Assembly (NCBI RefSeq): GCF_047948215.1
Contig: NC_134455.1
Location: forward strand, 158,888,575 to 158,952,574
DNA length: 64,000 bases
Reading direction: 5' to 3'
DNA from: Lycorma delicatula
Taxonomy: Eukaryota > Arthropoda > Insecta > Hemiptera > Fulgoridae
Made by a program: the position numbers and the translations under genes
Part shown: positions 22,249 through 30,750 of the stretch, piece after piece
Position numbering within the stretch: position 1 is the first letter of the stretch
Layout: each line of letters opens with the position of its first letter
The notes under the pieces: generated by a model
The model's input: only the letters and a program-made list of their open reading frames with translations
What the model was told of the DNA's origin: nothing
Databases searched by the model: none

Positions 22249-23266
22249 TTATCTCAGTCAGTAGAAGTATGGTTTAGGATTTACTATTCTGAGCGCGATA
22301 TACCTCTATTAAGGATTAGATGTCTGCCCGCCGTAAGGGCAGGCAGGAGAGATATACATAACGCAGGTTGTTTTTCGTGCGGCCGTGCGCCGGGGTGGTG
22401 ACAATTTTGAATAAGACGCCCTCCTATTATATATAAATTTGGACTTGATGCAGCTGCTGGTCTAGCCCTTCAAAATATAATGGTCCGCGGAGGGTTTGGG
22501 GGGTCTGGTGGTGTGTGGCCAAACACGCTTTCTTCTAGCTGTCCTTGTAGTACTTGGAGTTTCACCTGAAAAAGAAAAAGCCCAAGCGCACAGCGGATTG
22601 AACTGTTGAAGTTGTGAGAAAGATTGCTCTTTCATCACCGTGGTATGTGGTGGTGACGGGTTAAGGCAGTCATGCTGCCGGATGGGTATGGAATTGGGAG
22701 CGGAATTTGGTAATGTGGCCGCCTGTCTTCCTTTGGTGGGACCTCACTGCGAAGCCGAAGACCTTGCTTAACTCTTCTCTTGAGTAACCTTTAAGTCACC
22801 GCTTTGCTTGTAGTTCTAAGAAGAACTAAGCGGGCGAGAAGGCAGGTTTCTTCTTTCAGCGGCAGTTCTTTCTTCACCGTCTTCTTCTTCTGCTGCCTCG
22901 TCATCTCTTCTTTCTTCTGGTGCGGAAGGTGATGGAGGATTGAGCAGAGGGGTATGGGTGTAAGGGTTTGCTTATTCTATATACGCATACAATTCTACAA
23001 ACATATGTGTACGTGTATTCCTTTGTAATTACTATCGATTATTAATTTGGGTTTAAATTGACTGGGGATGACATAATTTATCATGCCATTATGTTGACTC
23101 TTATGTGCAAGAGTCAGATATGTTTTTAACCTCAATTATAATTGCTTGTGACGGCCCGGGGGCAACCCACGCTGTAGTTGTTGACTGACTATTTATAAAA
23201 TAATTACATATAATAATTACATATGTGAATGTGTATATAATTTGTAGTAGGACTTACCTCATCTTC

Positions 23267-23280
23267 GTGGTATGGCTTAC
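23267..23280. repeat. Left target-site duplication of SINE
   Basis: GTGGTATGGCTTAC, repeated exactly at 23588-23601. Confidence 0.95.
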
Positions 23281-23587
23281 CTTTCTTTCTTCTTTTTTTC
23301 CCTGTTTAGCCTCCGGTAACTACCGTTTAGATAATACTTCAGAGGATGAATGAGGATGAAATGTATGAGTGTAAATGAAGTGTAGTCTTGTACATTCTCA
23401 GTTCGACCAATCCTTAGATGTGTGGTTAATTGAAACTCAACCACCAAAGAACACCGGTATCCACGATCTAGCATTCAAATCCATGTAAAAATAACTAGGT
23501 TTACTAGGACTTGAACGTTGGAACTCTCGGCTTCCAAATCAGCTGAATTGGGAAGACGCGTTCACCACTAGACCAACCCGGTGGGCT
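23281..23587 (-). mobile_element. tRNA-derived SINE, complete, with 14-bp target duplication
   Basis: Read on the - strand the element starts with a tRNA-like head: GGTTGGTCTAGTGGTGAACG (A box) and, about 40 bases on, CGTTCAAGTCCTAGT (B-box region). A body with CACCACATCTAAG-like sequence follows, then a tail (CATCCTCTGAAGTATTATCT, AACGGTAGTTACCGGAGG) and an A-rich end. It is 307 bp, flanked by exact GTGGTATGGCTTAC copies. It inserted at the poly(A) end of the R1-like element, so it is younger than that element. A close relative lies at 57947-58270. Confidence 0.9.
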
Positions 23588-23601
23588 GTGGTATGGCTTA
23601 C
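23588..23601. repeat. Right target-site duplication of SINE
   Basis: Exact copy of GTGGTATGGCTTAC next to the poly(T) that marks the end of the R1-like element. Confidence 0.95.
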
Positions 23602-23955
23602 TTTTTTTTTTCTTTTTTTTTTCACTCTACTCCCCTGGGCCGGTCCGACTGGTTGGTATTCCGCCACCCAGGGGAGTGTCTGGTAAACTCTAACGAGCCT
23701 CTCCGCCTACCGGCTGAACGTCCGGCATGGCAGGTCGGCTCGCCGGTGTCAGCTCTTTTGAGTGATTTTCTGTTTGCCCATTTGGAAACCACGACATACC
23801 TCAAATAGCCGTAACGTGGCACCGGGTCTTTTCTTACTCTTCTTCTTCATCGGAACCTATCTAAACCCTTGGAGTCCTCAGTGGATCATTGAGAACGACA
23901 CACCTCAGCGTGCCGTCTCTCACCACTGAGGCTGTCCACCCTACCCTATTCTACA

Positions 23956-26652
23956 CTAGTAACCTAGTCGCCTTTCATCTATATCCTTCTCTGTTAATAC
24001 TGCTACTATAAATTCCGTAACCTTCTTCCAGTTTATTTCGCTCCTCAACATGTGCTCTAGGACCTCTGCTGGGCTCATACCTATTATGCCACAGTTCCTC
24101 CTTTTAATTGCCCACCTCTCGCAGCAGAAAAATGTGTGTTCTGCATTGTCAATTCTCTCACAGTACATACATTCTGCACCTGGCCTTCTTCCAACACGAT
24201 GGAGGTACTCATTGAAATTGCCATGACCTGTAAAAAACTGCGTGATATGATAATTTAACTCACCATGTTCCCTGTCTAACCATAGTGTAAGATCTGGAAT
24301 CAGCTCCTGCGTGCGTCTGGCTGGTCCATCCTCCTGCCATCTATTTTGCCATCTATGTCTAAGCCTATCTTTTGCTTCATTTGCTTCGAGGCCTTGCGCC
24401 CTCTCGATTCTATTTAGGGCCATTAAGTCTATTTGTGGCACCCCAGACAACACGCACAACGCCTCATAGGAGACCGTCCTGTAAGCTGAAACAACCCCCA
24501 GCAACAGCCTCCTATGAGTACTAACCAGTCTGTTCAAATTTCTTTTAACCCTGACTGAGTGCCACCACACTGGTACTGCATATAACATCATAGATGTCAC
24601 TGTGGACGCTATCGCCCTTCGCTTAGTGGGTCTTGGAGCTCTCTGCGAAGACATTATTATATTCAAATTCTTAGTCATCTGTTCACCTTTGGCACATATG
24701 TCTATTATATGCTGGGTGAACCGGCAATTCCTCTCATAAGTCACACCCAGGTATTTAATCTTTTCGACCTCTGTTATTTGTTGGTTTCCAATTTGGTTGG
24801 CCGGACGGTCTAAAATCCTCTTCCCCGTGAACATAATATATTTACATTTTTCTATTGCCAGCTGGAGTCCCCTCTCTTTCAACCAATTATCTATCGTCCG
24901 TAACGTGTTGTAAGCACTCTCTTGTACATCGACAGCTGTTTTACCCTTGATGAGTATCGCCAGGTCATCGGCATAGGCAATTACTTGTACCCCATCCTGA
25001 TAGTCTAGTCTTAATATCCCATCGAAGGCCAGTATCCAGAGTAAGGGTCCCAGTACAGACCCCTGTGGCACACCGCCATAAATATTGAAACGTAGGCACT
25101 CACTCTGCGTCTCCACCAAGCATTCTCTATTTGAGAGGTATTTCCCTATCTGCCTTCTTAAATAAGGACTGATACCTTTTTCCACTAATGCCCTATTTAT
25201 TGATTCCCACTTAATAGAACCGAATGCATTTTTTACATCTAAAGCTATAAATAGGGGAATGCGCCTCGTTCTCCATGTGCCGCTCCTAGTATCCTTAGAA
25301 CAGTCGATCACCTTTGACGCCGCCTGTATCGTCGAACGACCCTTCATGAATCCAAACTGATTTCCACTAATGCCTATTCCTTCCTCAAGTTCCTTAAAGA
25401 TTCGGCCAGCGAGCATCTTCTCCACTACCTTCGCCATGGTATTTAAAAGACTCAATGGTCTGTATAAAGGTTCTCCATTCTCATTTGTGCCTTTTGGGAT
25501 AAACACCACCCTAGATTCCTTCCAGATTCCTGGAAATGTCTTGTTTTCTAATCCATGGCTGGCAACATCAAGCATTTCATAAGGAATTCTCTTTATCAGC
25601 CCTTTAAGGAGTGCCGCTGGAATTCCGTCTGGACCCGGGCTCTTCCTATTACCCAGTTGTGCTACAGCCAAGTGCAGTTCAGAGAACGTGAAGCGTCTGG
25701 GTTCGCAATCTATAACATTTCCTGCAGTTTCTACTCTACCGGGGAATAGCTCATTAAATTGTTGTTCTACCTGCTCATTATTTAATACGGGTAGACGCCT
25801 TCCAAATCGCTTAGTGATTATTTTGTATGCCTGTCCCCAGGGGTCTCCGTCTAACTCCTCGCAGAGTCTCTGCCATTGTTTTTTCTTAGACATACGAATA
25901 GCTTTGTTTAAGGCCCGTCTGGTCTCTTTATAAGCCAGAGATGCCTCCTCGTACTCCTGTCCGCCTCGCATTCTGAGTCTCTGCTTCCTTCTTCTGCGCG
26001 ATTGTAGGAGCCCTCTCAGTGTTTCAATCTTCATATTCCACCAATACACTGAGTGTCTATTGGCTCTTCTGTGAGCTACTCTGCCCATTTCTTGTCTTAT
26101 AACGTTAGTCAGGGCAACTGGTGTCAGATTCTCTATGTTGATAATCCTTTCGGCAGTTCTATCGATTATGATCTCGATCTGTTCCTTTGTAAAACTACTA
26201 TAGGGCATTTTCTCTCTAGTCACAAAGTCTGAGCCTTTTATGGTAATCATAGTGGCATGATGGTCACTCGCCACATCATGTGGTAACACTCGCCTGTCCC
26301 AGTGTTCCCTACTCCATCTATCGTCTATGATTATTAAGTCCAAGACTGACGAGTGTCCTCTCGCCTCATATGTAGGGGTGCCATCATTTACACAATGACA
26401 GCTAATTGCCCCCATCATATCCGTAAGGATCTCACCTCTGCGATTGGTGTATGAGCTCCCTGCTGCAATCGCTTTACTATTGAAATCACCTAGAATAATG
26501 ACTTTCTTCCTAGCGTTATTTACTACTCCTTGTATTATGTCTAGTCTTCTAGTAAATTTATGTATGTCACAGTTTGGAGACACATAGGCACCAATTGCTA
26601 GTGTTGAATCCGACTCCACCACATGCCTCCAGATCTGGACGTCAATCTCCAT
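23956..26652 (-). CDS. R1-like ORF2: endonuclease (part), reverse transcriptase, zinc knuckle
   Basis: 898 open codons. Residues ~50-140 hold the APE-type endonuclease end: GDFNSKA (55-61) and ASDHH (128-132). Residues 200-300 are a basic linker. RT runs ~320-570: RKSPGPDGIPAALL, GEPLYRPLSLLN, NQFGFMKGRST, FIALDVKNAFGS (468-479), GGVPQGSVLGPL (526-537) and the catalytic AYADDLAIL (559-567). LGVTYE at 635 is the thumb region. A C-x2-C-x7-H-x4-C knuckle lies at 828-844, after FFTGHGNFNEYLHRVG. The enzyme would nick target DNA and prime reverse transcription there. The apparent start at 26652 is not the real one: the endonuclease N-terminus lies upstream in another phase (26653-26843). All RT catalytic residues are present, but the frame as it stands lacks a complete endonuclease. 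Confidence 0.9.
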   Translation of the reverse strand: MEIDVQIWRHVVESDSTLAIGAYVSPNCDIHKFTRRLDIIQGVVNNARKKVIILGDFNSKAIAAGSSYTNRRGEILTDMMGAISCHCVNDGTPTYEARGHSSVLDLIIIDDRWSREHWDRRVLPHDVASDHHATMITIKGSDFVTREKMPYSSFTKEQIEIIIDRTAERIINIENLTPVALTNVIRQEMGRVAHRRANRHSVYWWNMKIETLRGLLQSRRRRKQRLRMRGGQEYEEASLAYKETRRALNKAIRMSKKKQWQRLCEELDGDPWGQAYKIITKRFGRRLPVLNNEQVEQQFNELFPGRVETAGNVIDCEPRRFTFSELHLAVAQLGNRKSPGPDGIPAALLKGLIKRIPYEMLDVASHGLENKTFPGIWKESRVVFIPKGTNENGEPLYRPLSLLNTMAKVVEKMLAGRIFKELEEGIGISGNQFGFMKGRSTIQAASKVIDCSKDTRSGTWRTRRIPLFIALDVKNAFGSIKWESINRALVEKGISPYLRRQIGKYLSNRECLVETQSECLRFNIYGGVPQGSVLGPLLWILAFDGILRLDYQDGVQVIAYADDLAILIKGKTAVDVQESAYNTLRTIDNWLKERGLQLAIEKCKYIMFTGKRILDRPANQIGNQQITEVEKIKYLGVTYERNCRFTQHIIDICAKGEQMTKNLNIIMSSQRAPRPTKRRAIASTVTSMMLYAVPVWWHSVRVKRNLNRLVSTHRRLLLGVVSAYRTVSYEALCVLSGVPQIDLMALNRIERAQGLEANEAKDRLRHRWQNRWQEDGPARRTQELIPDLTLWLDREHGELNYHITQFFTGHGNFNEYLHRVGRRPGAECMYCERIDNAEHTFFCCERWAIKRRNCGIIGMSPAEVLEHMLRSEINWKKVTEFIVAVLTEKDIDERRLGY

Positions 26653-26843
26653 GCTATCCTGCCACTTACATCCATAATTGCCACGTCACCATTTGTATCC
26701 ACCATCCAGCCTGATCTAGCAACAAGTTACTTGTTCGGCTCCGTGATTAACAGTAAATCAGCCCTCTGCTCTATGACCAGTTCACTAACCAAATCATGAG
26801 ACATGGTGCTTCTGTTTGCGTTAACCATTATCACCCTAAGCAT
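26653..26843 (-). pseudogene. N-terminal endonuclease part of R1-like ORF2, stop and frameshift
   Basis: From ATG at 26843 the frame reads MLRVIMVNANRSTMSHDLVS and then DLLLITEPNK, supplying the Asn and Glu residues of the APE active site. A TAA follows (26727-26729) at a position where the family continues. After it, SGWMVDTNGDVAIMDVS reads on in the same phase. A 1-base shift near 26650 is needed to enter the 898-codon frame. Two lesions in 190 bases disable the endonuclease while the rest is clean. Confidence 0.8.
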
Positions 26844-26905
26844 TTAAATGTTTTGAGCACCCCCAGCCCCCGGTGCGGTGTTCTTGGCTCCCACAGTCCA
26901 GGCAA
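26836..26905 (-). pseudogene. 3' tip of R1-like ORF1 (gag zinc knuckle)
   Basis: Reads CLDCGSQEHRTGGWGCSKHL and ends with TAG at 26836-26838, overlapping the ORF2 ATG by eight bases. C-x2-C-x4-H-x6-C is a variant of the gag CCHC knuckle that binds RNA. Everything upstream of ORF1 is missing: the DNA changes to Jockey sequence within about 10-20 bases. Confidence 0.7.
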
Positions 26906-26909
26906 CTAC

Positions 26910-28802
26910 TCAGAGAGGAGCAAAGATCACGGCTACGGATTTGTGTCCGTTCACCTTGACCCGCCACCTCTCGAGCCACTTCTCCAGCCCGTCCAGCTGT
27001 TCCTGCAGTTTCCTCACCGCGAAATCGGTATTACACGACGTATAGAAGAACGCGGTGTCATCAGCGTAGAGGCTGGCCTTCACCCCCGCTATGCACGGCA
27101 TATCGTTGATATATGTCGTGAAGAACAAGGGGGAAAGTTCAGCCCCCTTCGGAACTCCAGCCTCGATTGGTCGGTCAGTGGAAATTGACTCCCCCATCGA
27201 GACGTGGAATTTTCTGCCCATCAGGTAGGACCGCAACAGCATCACCAGTTCACTCGGCAAGGGGGAACGGGTGAGCTTGTATAACAAGCCCTCGTGCCAC
27301 ACCCTGTCGAATGCCTTGGCCACATCCAGGAAGGCGGCCACAGTGACCATCTTTCTGTTGAGACCTGTGACGACGCTGTCCACGATCCGTACCAGTTGGT
27401 GCGTTGTCGCGTGGCCCTTCAGAAAACCAAACTGGTCTTGCCTGATCTCCCGCCCCAGATATCGAGTCAGACGTTCTAAGAGTATTCTTTCGAATATCTT
27501 CAACAATACCGGGAGCCGGGAAATCGGCCTATAGTTTTGAGGGAAGAGTGGGTCCTTCCCTGGCTTCGGAAAGGACACGACTCTCGCAGTCTTCCAGCTG
27601 GATGGGTAATGGCCCACCCAGATAATAGAAGTAAAGATGACCGCTAGTCCTGTGATCACACATCGCGGGACGTTTCTAAGGGCACGGGCCTTTATGCCAT
27701 CCGGCCCCGGAGCTTTATCCGGGCGTGTGGCAGTTATAGCCGCTGTGACCTCGTCCTCGCGTACGCGATCAACCTGAGGGGGCACCGCTATTGCTTTTTC
27801 GGCGTAAGTCTCCCAGAAATCCTCGACCTCCTCTATATGGTCGTCATCGTAAACATCGGTGTTCGGGGTAAACTGGTCTTCCAGTGTATCAGCGAAAACC
27901 TCTGCCTTGTCTTGGTCAGAGTAGACCAGACCACTCGAACCATGTAGAAGGTGTTTCGGAGTTCCGGGCCCCTTCAGCTTCTTGCAAAGGCGGAAAGCCG
28001 ATCCCATATCCGCCGAAGCCGACTTAAGAAAATCCCGCCAGGATTCCTCCCTGTGCGCCTCCAGCAATTGTTTCACCCTGGTCGTCTGAGCGTTAAGCAA
28101 GCGCTTATCGTCAGGGTCCAGGGTAAGTCTGTATCGTGTTCTTAGCCGTCGCTTCTCGGCTATTGCTTCAGTCACTCTAGGAGGAAGCCTGTCCCTACGG
28201 CAATCTATCGGGCTTTTCGTCGTACAAGTACTAAGAGCAGCCCTGATAGCCGTGGTAACTGACTCGGTCTCGTTATCAATTTCCTCGGCCGTGCCCAGCA
28301 GATCTAGTGGCTCTTGGTGATAGGTCCTCACCAAGGACAGTGGTTTATCCACTGCCTTCACTATGGCAATTTCGAGGACGTCAGGCCGAAAACTACCTGA
28401 CCTATTCGTGAACGTGGGAGTTTCAGGGCCGAGTACCCTGACCCCCGCCCTCTGTGCATACTCGCTGAGGGCGCGGCCATTTCTGTTGGCCCTGCGGCTG
28501 TTCCACGACATGTGTTTGGCGTTCAAGTCACCCGCGATTATTGCGGGTGATTGCGCATCCAGAAGGAGGTCCAGGTCATCCAGCGGTAGAGGGCAATTTG
28601 GCGGGTTATAAGCCACAATCACCCTGTACACTGTCCCCGTGAAATCCAGCTGGACGCACGTTTGTTCCAGACAACGCGTCTGGATGTTAATTCTTGAGTG
28701 AATTACACGTCTGTGGACAAATACCGCAGTGCCCCCAGCTGGAGGTCGCCCTTGCAGTACCGCCCTGTCGGTTCTATACGCCGTATAATTCCGAAGTGTC
28801 AC
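26910..28802 (-). CDS. Jockey ORF2: endonuclease and reverse transcriptase, C-terminally cut
   Basis: 630 open codons; an intact Jockey ORF2 is roughly 900. Residues 1-160 are APE-type endonuclease: TDRAVLQGRPPAGGTAVFVH, VIVAYNPPN (61-69), AGDLNAKHMSWNS (90-102) and PTFTNRSGSFRPDVLEIAI (129-147). The Ser-Asp-His block normally following VRT (158-160) is absent: the frame jumps in phase from TYHQ to EPLDLLGTAEEID, which in relatives lies several tens of residues later. RT: RPDKAPGPDGIKARAL (360-375), FPQNYRPISRLPVLLKIFE, QDQFGFLKGHATTHQL, AFLDVAKAFDRVWHEGL (490-506), EAGVPKGAELSPLFFTTYIN (547-566) and LYADDTAFF (578-586). The frame stops 44 residues after YADD, at the junction. M1 is internal: the domain continues upstream to about 28925. 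It cannot support retrotransposition alone. Confidence 0.88.
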   Translation of the reverse strand: MTLRNYTAYRTDRAVLQGRPPAGGTAVFVHRRVIHSRINIQTRCLEQTCVQLDFTGTVYRVIVAYNPPNCPLPLDDLDLLLDAQSPAIIAGDLNAKHMSWNSRRANRNGRALSEYAQRAGVRVLGPETPTFTNRSGSFRPDVLEIAIVKAVDKPLSLVRTYHQEPLDLLGTAEEIDNETESVTTAIRAALSTCTTKSPIDCRRDRLPPRVTEAIAEKRRLRTRYRLTLDPDDKRLLNAQTTRVKQLLEAHREESWRDFLKSASADMGSAFRLCKKLKGPGTPKHLLHGSSGLVYSDQDKAEVFADTLEDQFTPNTDVYDDDHIEEVEDFWETYAEKAIAVPPQVDRVREDEVTAAITATRPDKAPGPDGIKARALRNVPRCVITGLAVIFTSIIWVGHYPSSWKTARVVSFPKPGKDPLFPQNYRPISRLPVLLKIFERILLERLTRYLGREIRQDQFGFLKGHATTHQLVRIVDSVVTGLNRKMVTVAAFLDVAKAFDRVWHEGLLYKLTRSPLPSELVMLLRSYLMGRKFHVSMGESISTDRPIEAGVPKGAELSPLFFTTYINDMPCIAGVKASLYADDTAFFYTSCNTDFAVRKLQEQLDGLEKWLERWRVKVNGHKSVAVIFAPL

Positions 28803-28942
28803 CTTTTGTGCAGGCGTGAGCTTAGTTTCAGCTACGCAGATGACGTCTGCTTCTAGGTCTTCCGCAAGACGCAGTAGTTCCAGCGTCCTGCTTCGGAGCC
28901 CATCAGCATTAACCCCAACACCCTAAGTACCCGCTTATGCAT
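28803..28942 (-). pseudogene. N-terminus of Jockey ORF2 with a 1-base frameshift
   Basis: The ATG at 28942 starts MHKRVLRVLG. After a C run on the + strand (28913-28916) the phase must change to read VNADGLRSRTLELLRLAEDL and then ADVICVAETKLTPAQKV, which enters the 630-codon frame. N-A-D-G-L-x-x-R and E-T-K are the first APE catalytic blocks. A single lost base in the homopolymer explains the break, so this lesion is small. Confidence 0.75.
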
Positions 28943-29231
28943 AGCGAGCAACTATTGCGGTGATAGTTTCCACTATTATGTGGGGTATCTCTCGTATACC
29001 GCTCGCCTGCATCAGCCTGGGAACGGCAGCCAGGATGTCTGGCACTATCTCCGCGAAGGAGAACCGCGAGCTGTCACTGCCCCCCTCCCGGGGGTTATCT
29101 CCCGCGACCCGGGCAGCTGTCCCCTGTGCCTTAGCAGGCCCAGAGGGTGGACCCCGCTTCACGCTTCTCGGCCCCTTTGGTTTCTGCCTCTCGGCGCTCT
29201 GTTTCGGCTCGGAAGGGCGGGGGACCGGCAC
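28935..29231 (-). CDS. Jockey ORF1 end, short and lacking zinc knuckles
   Basis: The frame is proline- and lysine-rich (PSEPKQSAERQKPKGPRSVK), then FSFAEIVPDILAAVPRLMQA and PHIIVETITAIVARYA before TAA at 28935-28937. Its position directly before ORF2 with an 8-base overlap marks it as ORF1. Only ~99 codons follow the GTG at 29231, and the frame has no ATG near the candidate transcription start. CCHC knuckles normal for Jockey ORF1 are not seen here. An internal deletion that brought the promoter next to the ORF1 end is a reasonable explanation. Confidence 0.55.
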   Translation of the reverse strand: MPVPRPSEPKQSAERQKPKGPRSVKRGPPSGPAKAQGTAARVAGDNPREGGSDSSRFSFAEIVPDILAAVPRLMQASGIREIPHIIVETITAIVARYA

Positions 29232-29264
29232 TGAACTGACTCTGGTGGCGAGCCGGCTTATATA
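29230..29264 (-). promoter_or_regulatory. TATA box plus initiator of the Jockey element
   Basis: On the - strand TATATAAG (29264-29257) is followed 27 bases on by the A of TCAGT (A at 29237), the arthropod initiator, with a second TCAGT five bases later. Spacing is as expected for TATA-dependent pol II initiation. No DPE-like RGWYV occurs at +28. Transcription from here would run through the Jockey frame and the joined R1-like element. Confidence 0.6.
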
Positions 29265-29270
29265 GGGTAG

Positions 29271-29405
29271 GTGGAGCCGAGTGAACTGTAAAGAGCCGAG
29301 TGATGTCGATAGAAGCCGAGTCCATCCGAAAGGAGCTGTGTGAACAGTGAGGAGCCGCTAAATCGTCAGGCGCCGAGTGCGTCCGAAAGGAGCCGAGTGA
29401 ATGTA
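29271..29405 (-). repeat. ~20-bp minisatellite upstream of Jockey promoter
   Basis: About seven imperfect units each contain GAGCCGAGT or a close variant (for example GAGCCGAGTGAACTGTAA, AGAGCCGAGTGATGTCGATA, GCGCCGAGTGCGTCCGAAAG). Short tandem units upstream of a TATA/initiator recall promoter monomers at the 5' ends of some LINEs. Confidence 0.8.
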
Positions 29406-29410
29406 ACATG

Positions 29411-30052
29411 TCTAGGTTTCAGTTCTTTTTCTTTATTTATAATTGAAAATATTCATTAAATCGAAATACTGTTAAATTTTAAATGAAAACAAATCAAATA
29501 CCAAACCAGTTGAATTAACTTAAAAACAGTTTTACGCAATGGCGTAAACACTAATCATTCCCCCGTAACAAAATTCTACGTACGCCACTCAGTTTCGTAT
29601 ATTGTTTGACTCATCTGAAACATGAAATTGCGGCTGCTTTATTAGGGGAAGATTCAAAGTAATGAAGTGAATGATATAGTCACAGATTTCTTGTGCTTTA
29701 AAGATAAATAAAAAGAGAGAGAGAGAGTGATAAACGTAAAAGCAGAAAGGTTTCAGGAATGAAAACTAATGGAAGTGATCAAATTTTAAAATTAATTCTG
29801 TTATTAACAAAAGCAGTTTTACTTTATTTTTTACTAACTTTCTATACTTGTATTTACATATTTATTGACTTTTCTTCCTCACTCATAAATAATATGCTGC
29901 TTAAAATACAGAAAAACATCAAATATATTCCTAGAATAGAAAATACATAAAAATCAAGCAAAATTGTCATAATTTTTAGGAAAGAAGGTTGCTGTATCGC
30001 CTTCAAAACAAAGAAAATACACCACATCATACAGAATTGTGACAAAAAACTC
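29411..30052. other. AT-rich DNA, no gene recognised
   Basis: Contains a short (GA)n run near 29713-29727 and short I/L/K-rich frames. No element recognised. Confidence 0.5.
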
Positions 30053-30750
30053 ACTTCAGACAATGAGCGCGCTGATCTTGAGGCAAAGAGGCCTGTTTGC
30101 AGCCTCCTTTCGTGTTGTTACGAACGATCTTGTTTGTTTTCTGAAGACGGTGGTTTACGATGAGTGGCCAAGTGAATGGAATGTTATTCGTCCAGTAAAA
30201 AAACATTATGTCACCGTGCAGCTCCTCATGCAGAAATAACCGTCGAGAAGAGATTATTATTTGCGTTTGTGAATAGGGCACACTAAACTTACTCATGGAT
30301 ACCTAATAAATCAGAGTGATGCACCCGTTTGCTGTGACTGCCAACTAACGGTGCACCACATCCTTGTGAACTGTGTCTATTATGCGGCATTGCGTTGGAA
30401 GTTTAAACTAGGGGCTAACATGTGAAATATATTAGGCAAAAATGTATCGATGTTGTCTAATGTCTTTTGGTTTCTTAAGGCCGTGCATCTACATTTAAAT
30501 ATTAGATTAAAACTGTGTCATATTTTTCCCTTTTGACGTTCGGCAATTTTATTGTTTTATGTTAGATTTTTAATATCGTTTCTATTTTGTACTTAACATA
30601 CCGCATAGATGTTTTACATCGTTTTAATTTTTAAGGAAAATTTTGATTATTAATTTTTAATCATTTACTACGGTAATTATCCGTTATTTCAATTACTATA
30701 ATAATTATCCGATAACGATACCTCGTTGTGCGCCCAGGAAAAATAACTCA
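30053..30750 (+). mobile_element. LINE 3' end: RNase H, C-terminal zinc finger, 3' UTR
   Basis: SDNERADLEAKRPVCSLL near 30056 is the last RNase H block (N-E-x-A-D...A-K). After frame changes come a basic segment and then GHTKLTHGYLINQSDAPVCC and CQLTVHHILVNCVYY at 30330-30390, the usual G-H-T-x-x-T-H-G-Y...C...H-x4-C end of I/Jockey-like LINEs. The LGANM end near 30405-30420 matches the tail at 17650-17667 over about 20 bases. The rest to about 30750 is AT-rich 3' UTR. At least three frame breaks make it dead. Confidence 0.7.

Larger units (their letters stand above)
21240..23266 (+). mobile_element. GC-raised, element-derived region, function not recognised
   Basis: Composition shifts sharply from AT-rich flanks to mixed or GC-rich sequence. 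A purine-rich run with a ~20-bp GAAGTGACGTGAAGAGAAGT repeat lies at 21603-21680. A serine-rich reading near 22850-22930, hairpins at 22226-22248 and 22324-22342, and CGGAGGGTTTGGGGGGTCTG near 22486 give the look of a LINE 5' region (UTR plus ORF1 start). No protein domain is recognised, and no ORF1/ORF2 follows on this strand. Its relation to the - strand elements that start at 23.6 kb is unclear. Confidence 0.35.
23602..26910 (-). mobile_element. R1-like non-LTR retrotransposon, 5'-truncated inside ORF1
   Basis: In - strand order: the last ~23 codons of ORF1 with a Cys/His knuckle, an ORF2 overlapping ORF1 by 8 bases (ATGCTTAG), endonuclease, reverse transcriptase, C-terminal zinc knuckle, a GC-rich ~330-base 3' UTR (23955-23622) and a poly(A) tail (23602-23622, seen as T/C-interrupted T run). 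The ORF1/ORF2 overlap and domain order fit R1-clade elements. It abuts a Jockey half-element at about 26910 without intervening DNA. ORF2 is nearly intact, with one stop and one frameshift in its first ~65 codons. Confidence 0.85.
26905..29410 (-). mobile_element. Jockey-clade retrotransposon, 5' part, 3'-truncated
   Basis: In - strand order: a ~20-bp minisatellite, a TATA/initiator promoter, an ORF1 end, an 8-base ORF1/ORF2 overlap (ATGCATAA), endonuclease and RT. The RT breaks off just past the YADD palm motif at KSVAVIFA. The thumb, C-terminus, 3' UTR and poly(A) are missing and are replaced by the R1-like element on the same strand. GC content is well above the flanks. Confidence 0.85.

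Noticed and set aside
23281..23587. Part of the 3' UTR of the R1-like element
   Set aside because: Exact 14-bp flanking duplications and a sister copy at 57.9 kb show it is a separate SINE insertion.
26796..29265. Several 60-130 codon + strand frames opposite the Jockey and R1-like elements
   Set aside because: They are antisense shadows of GC-rich coding sequence and contain no recognisable motifs.
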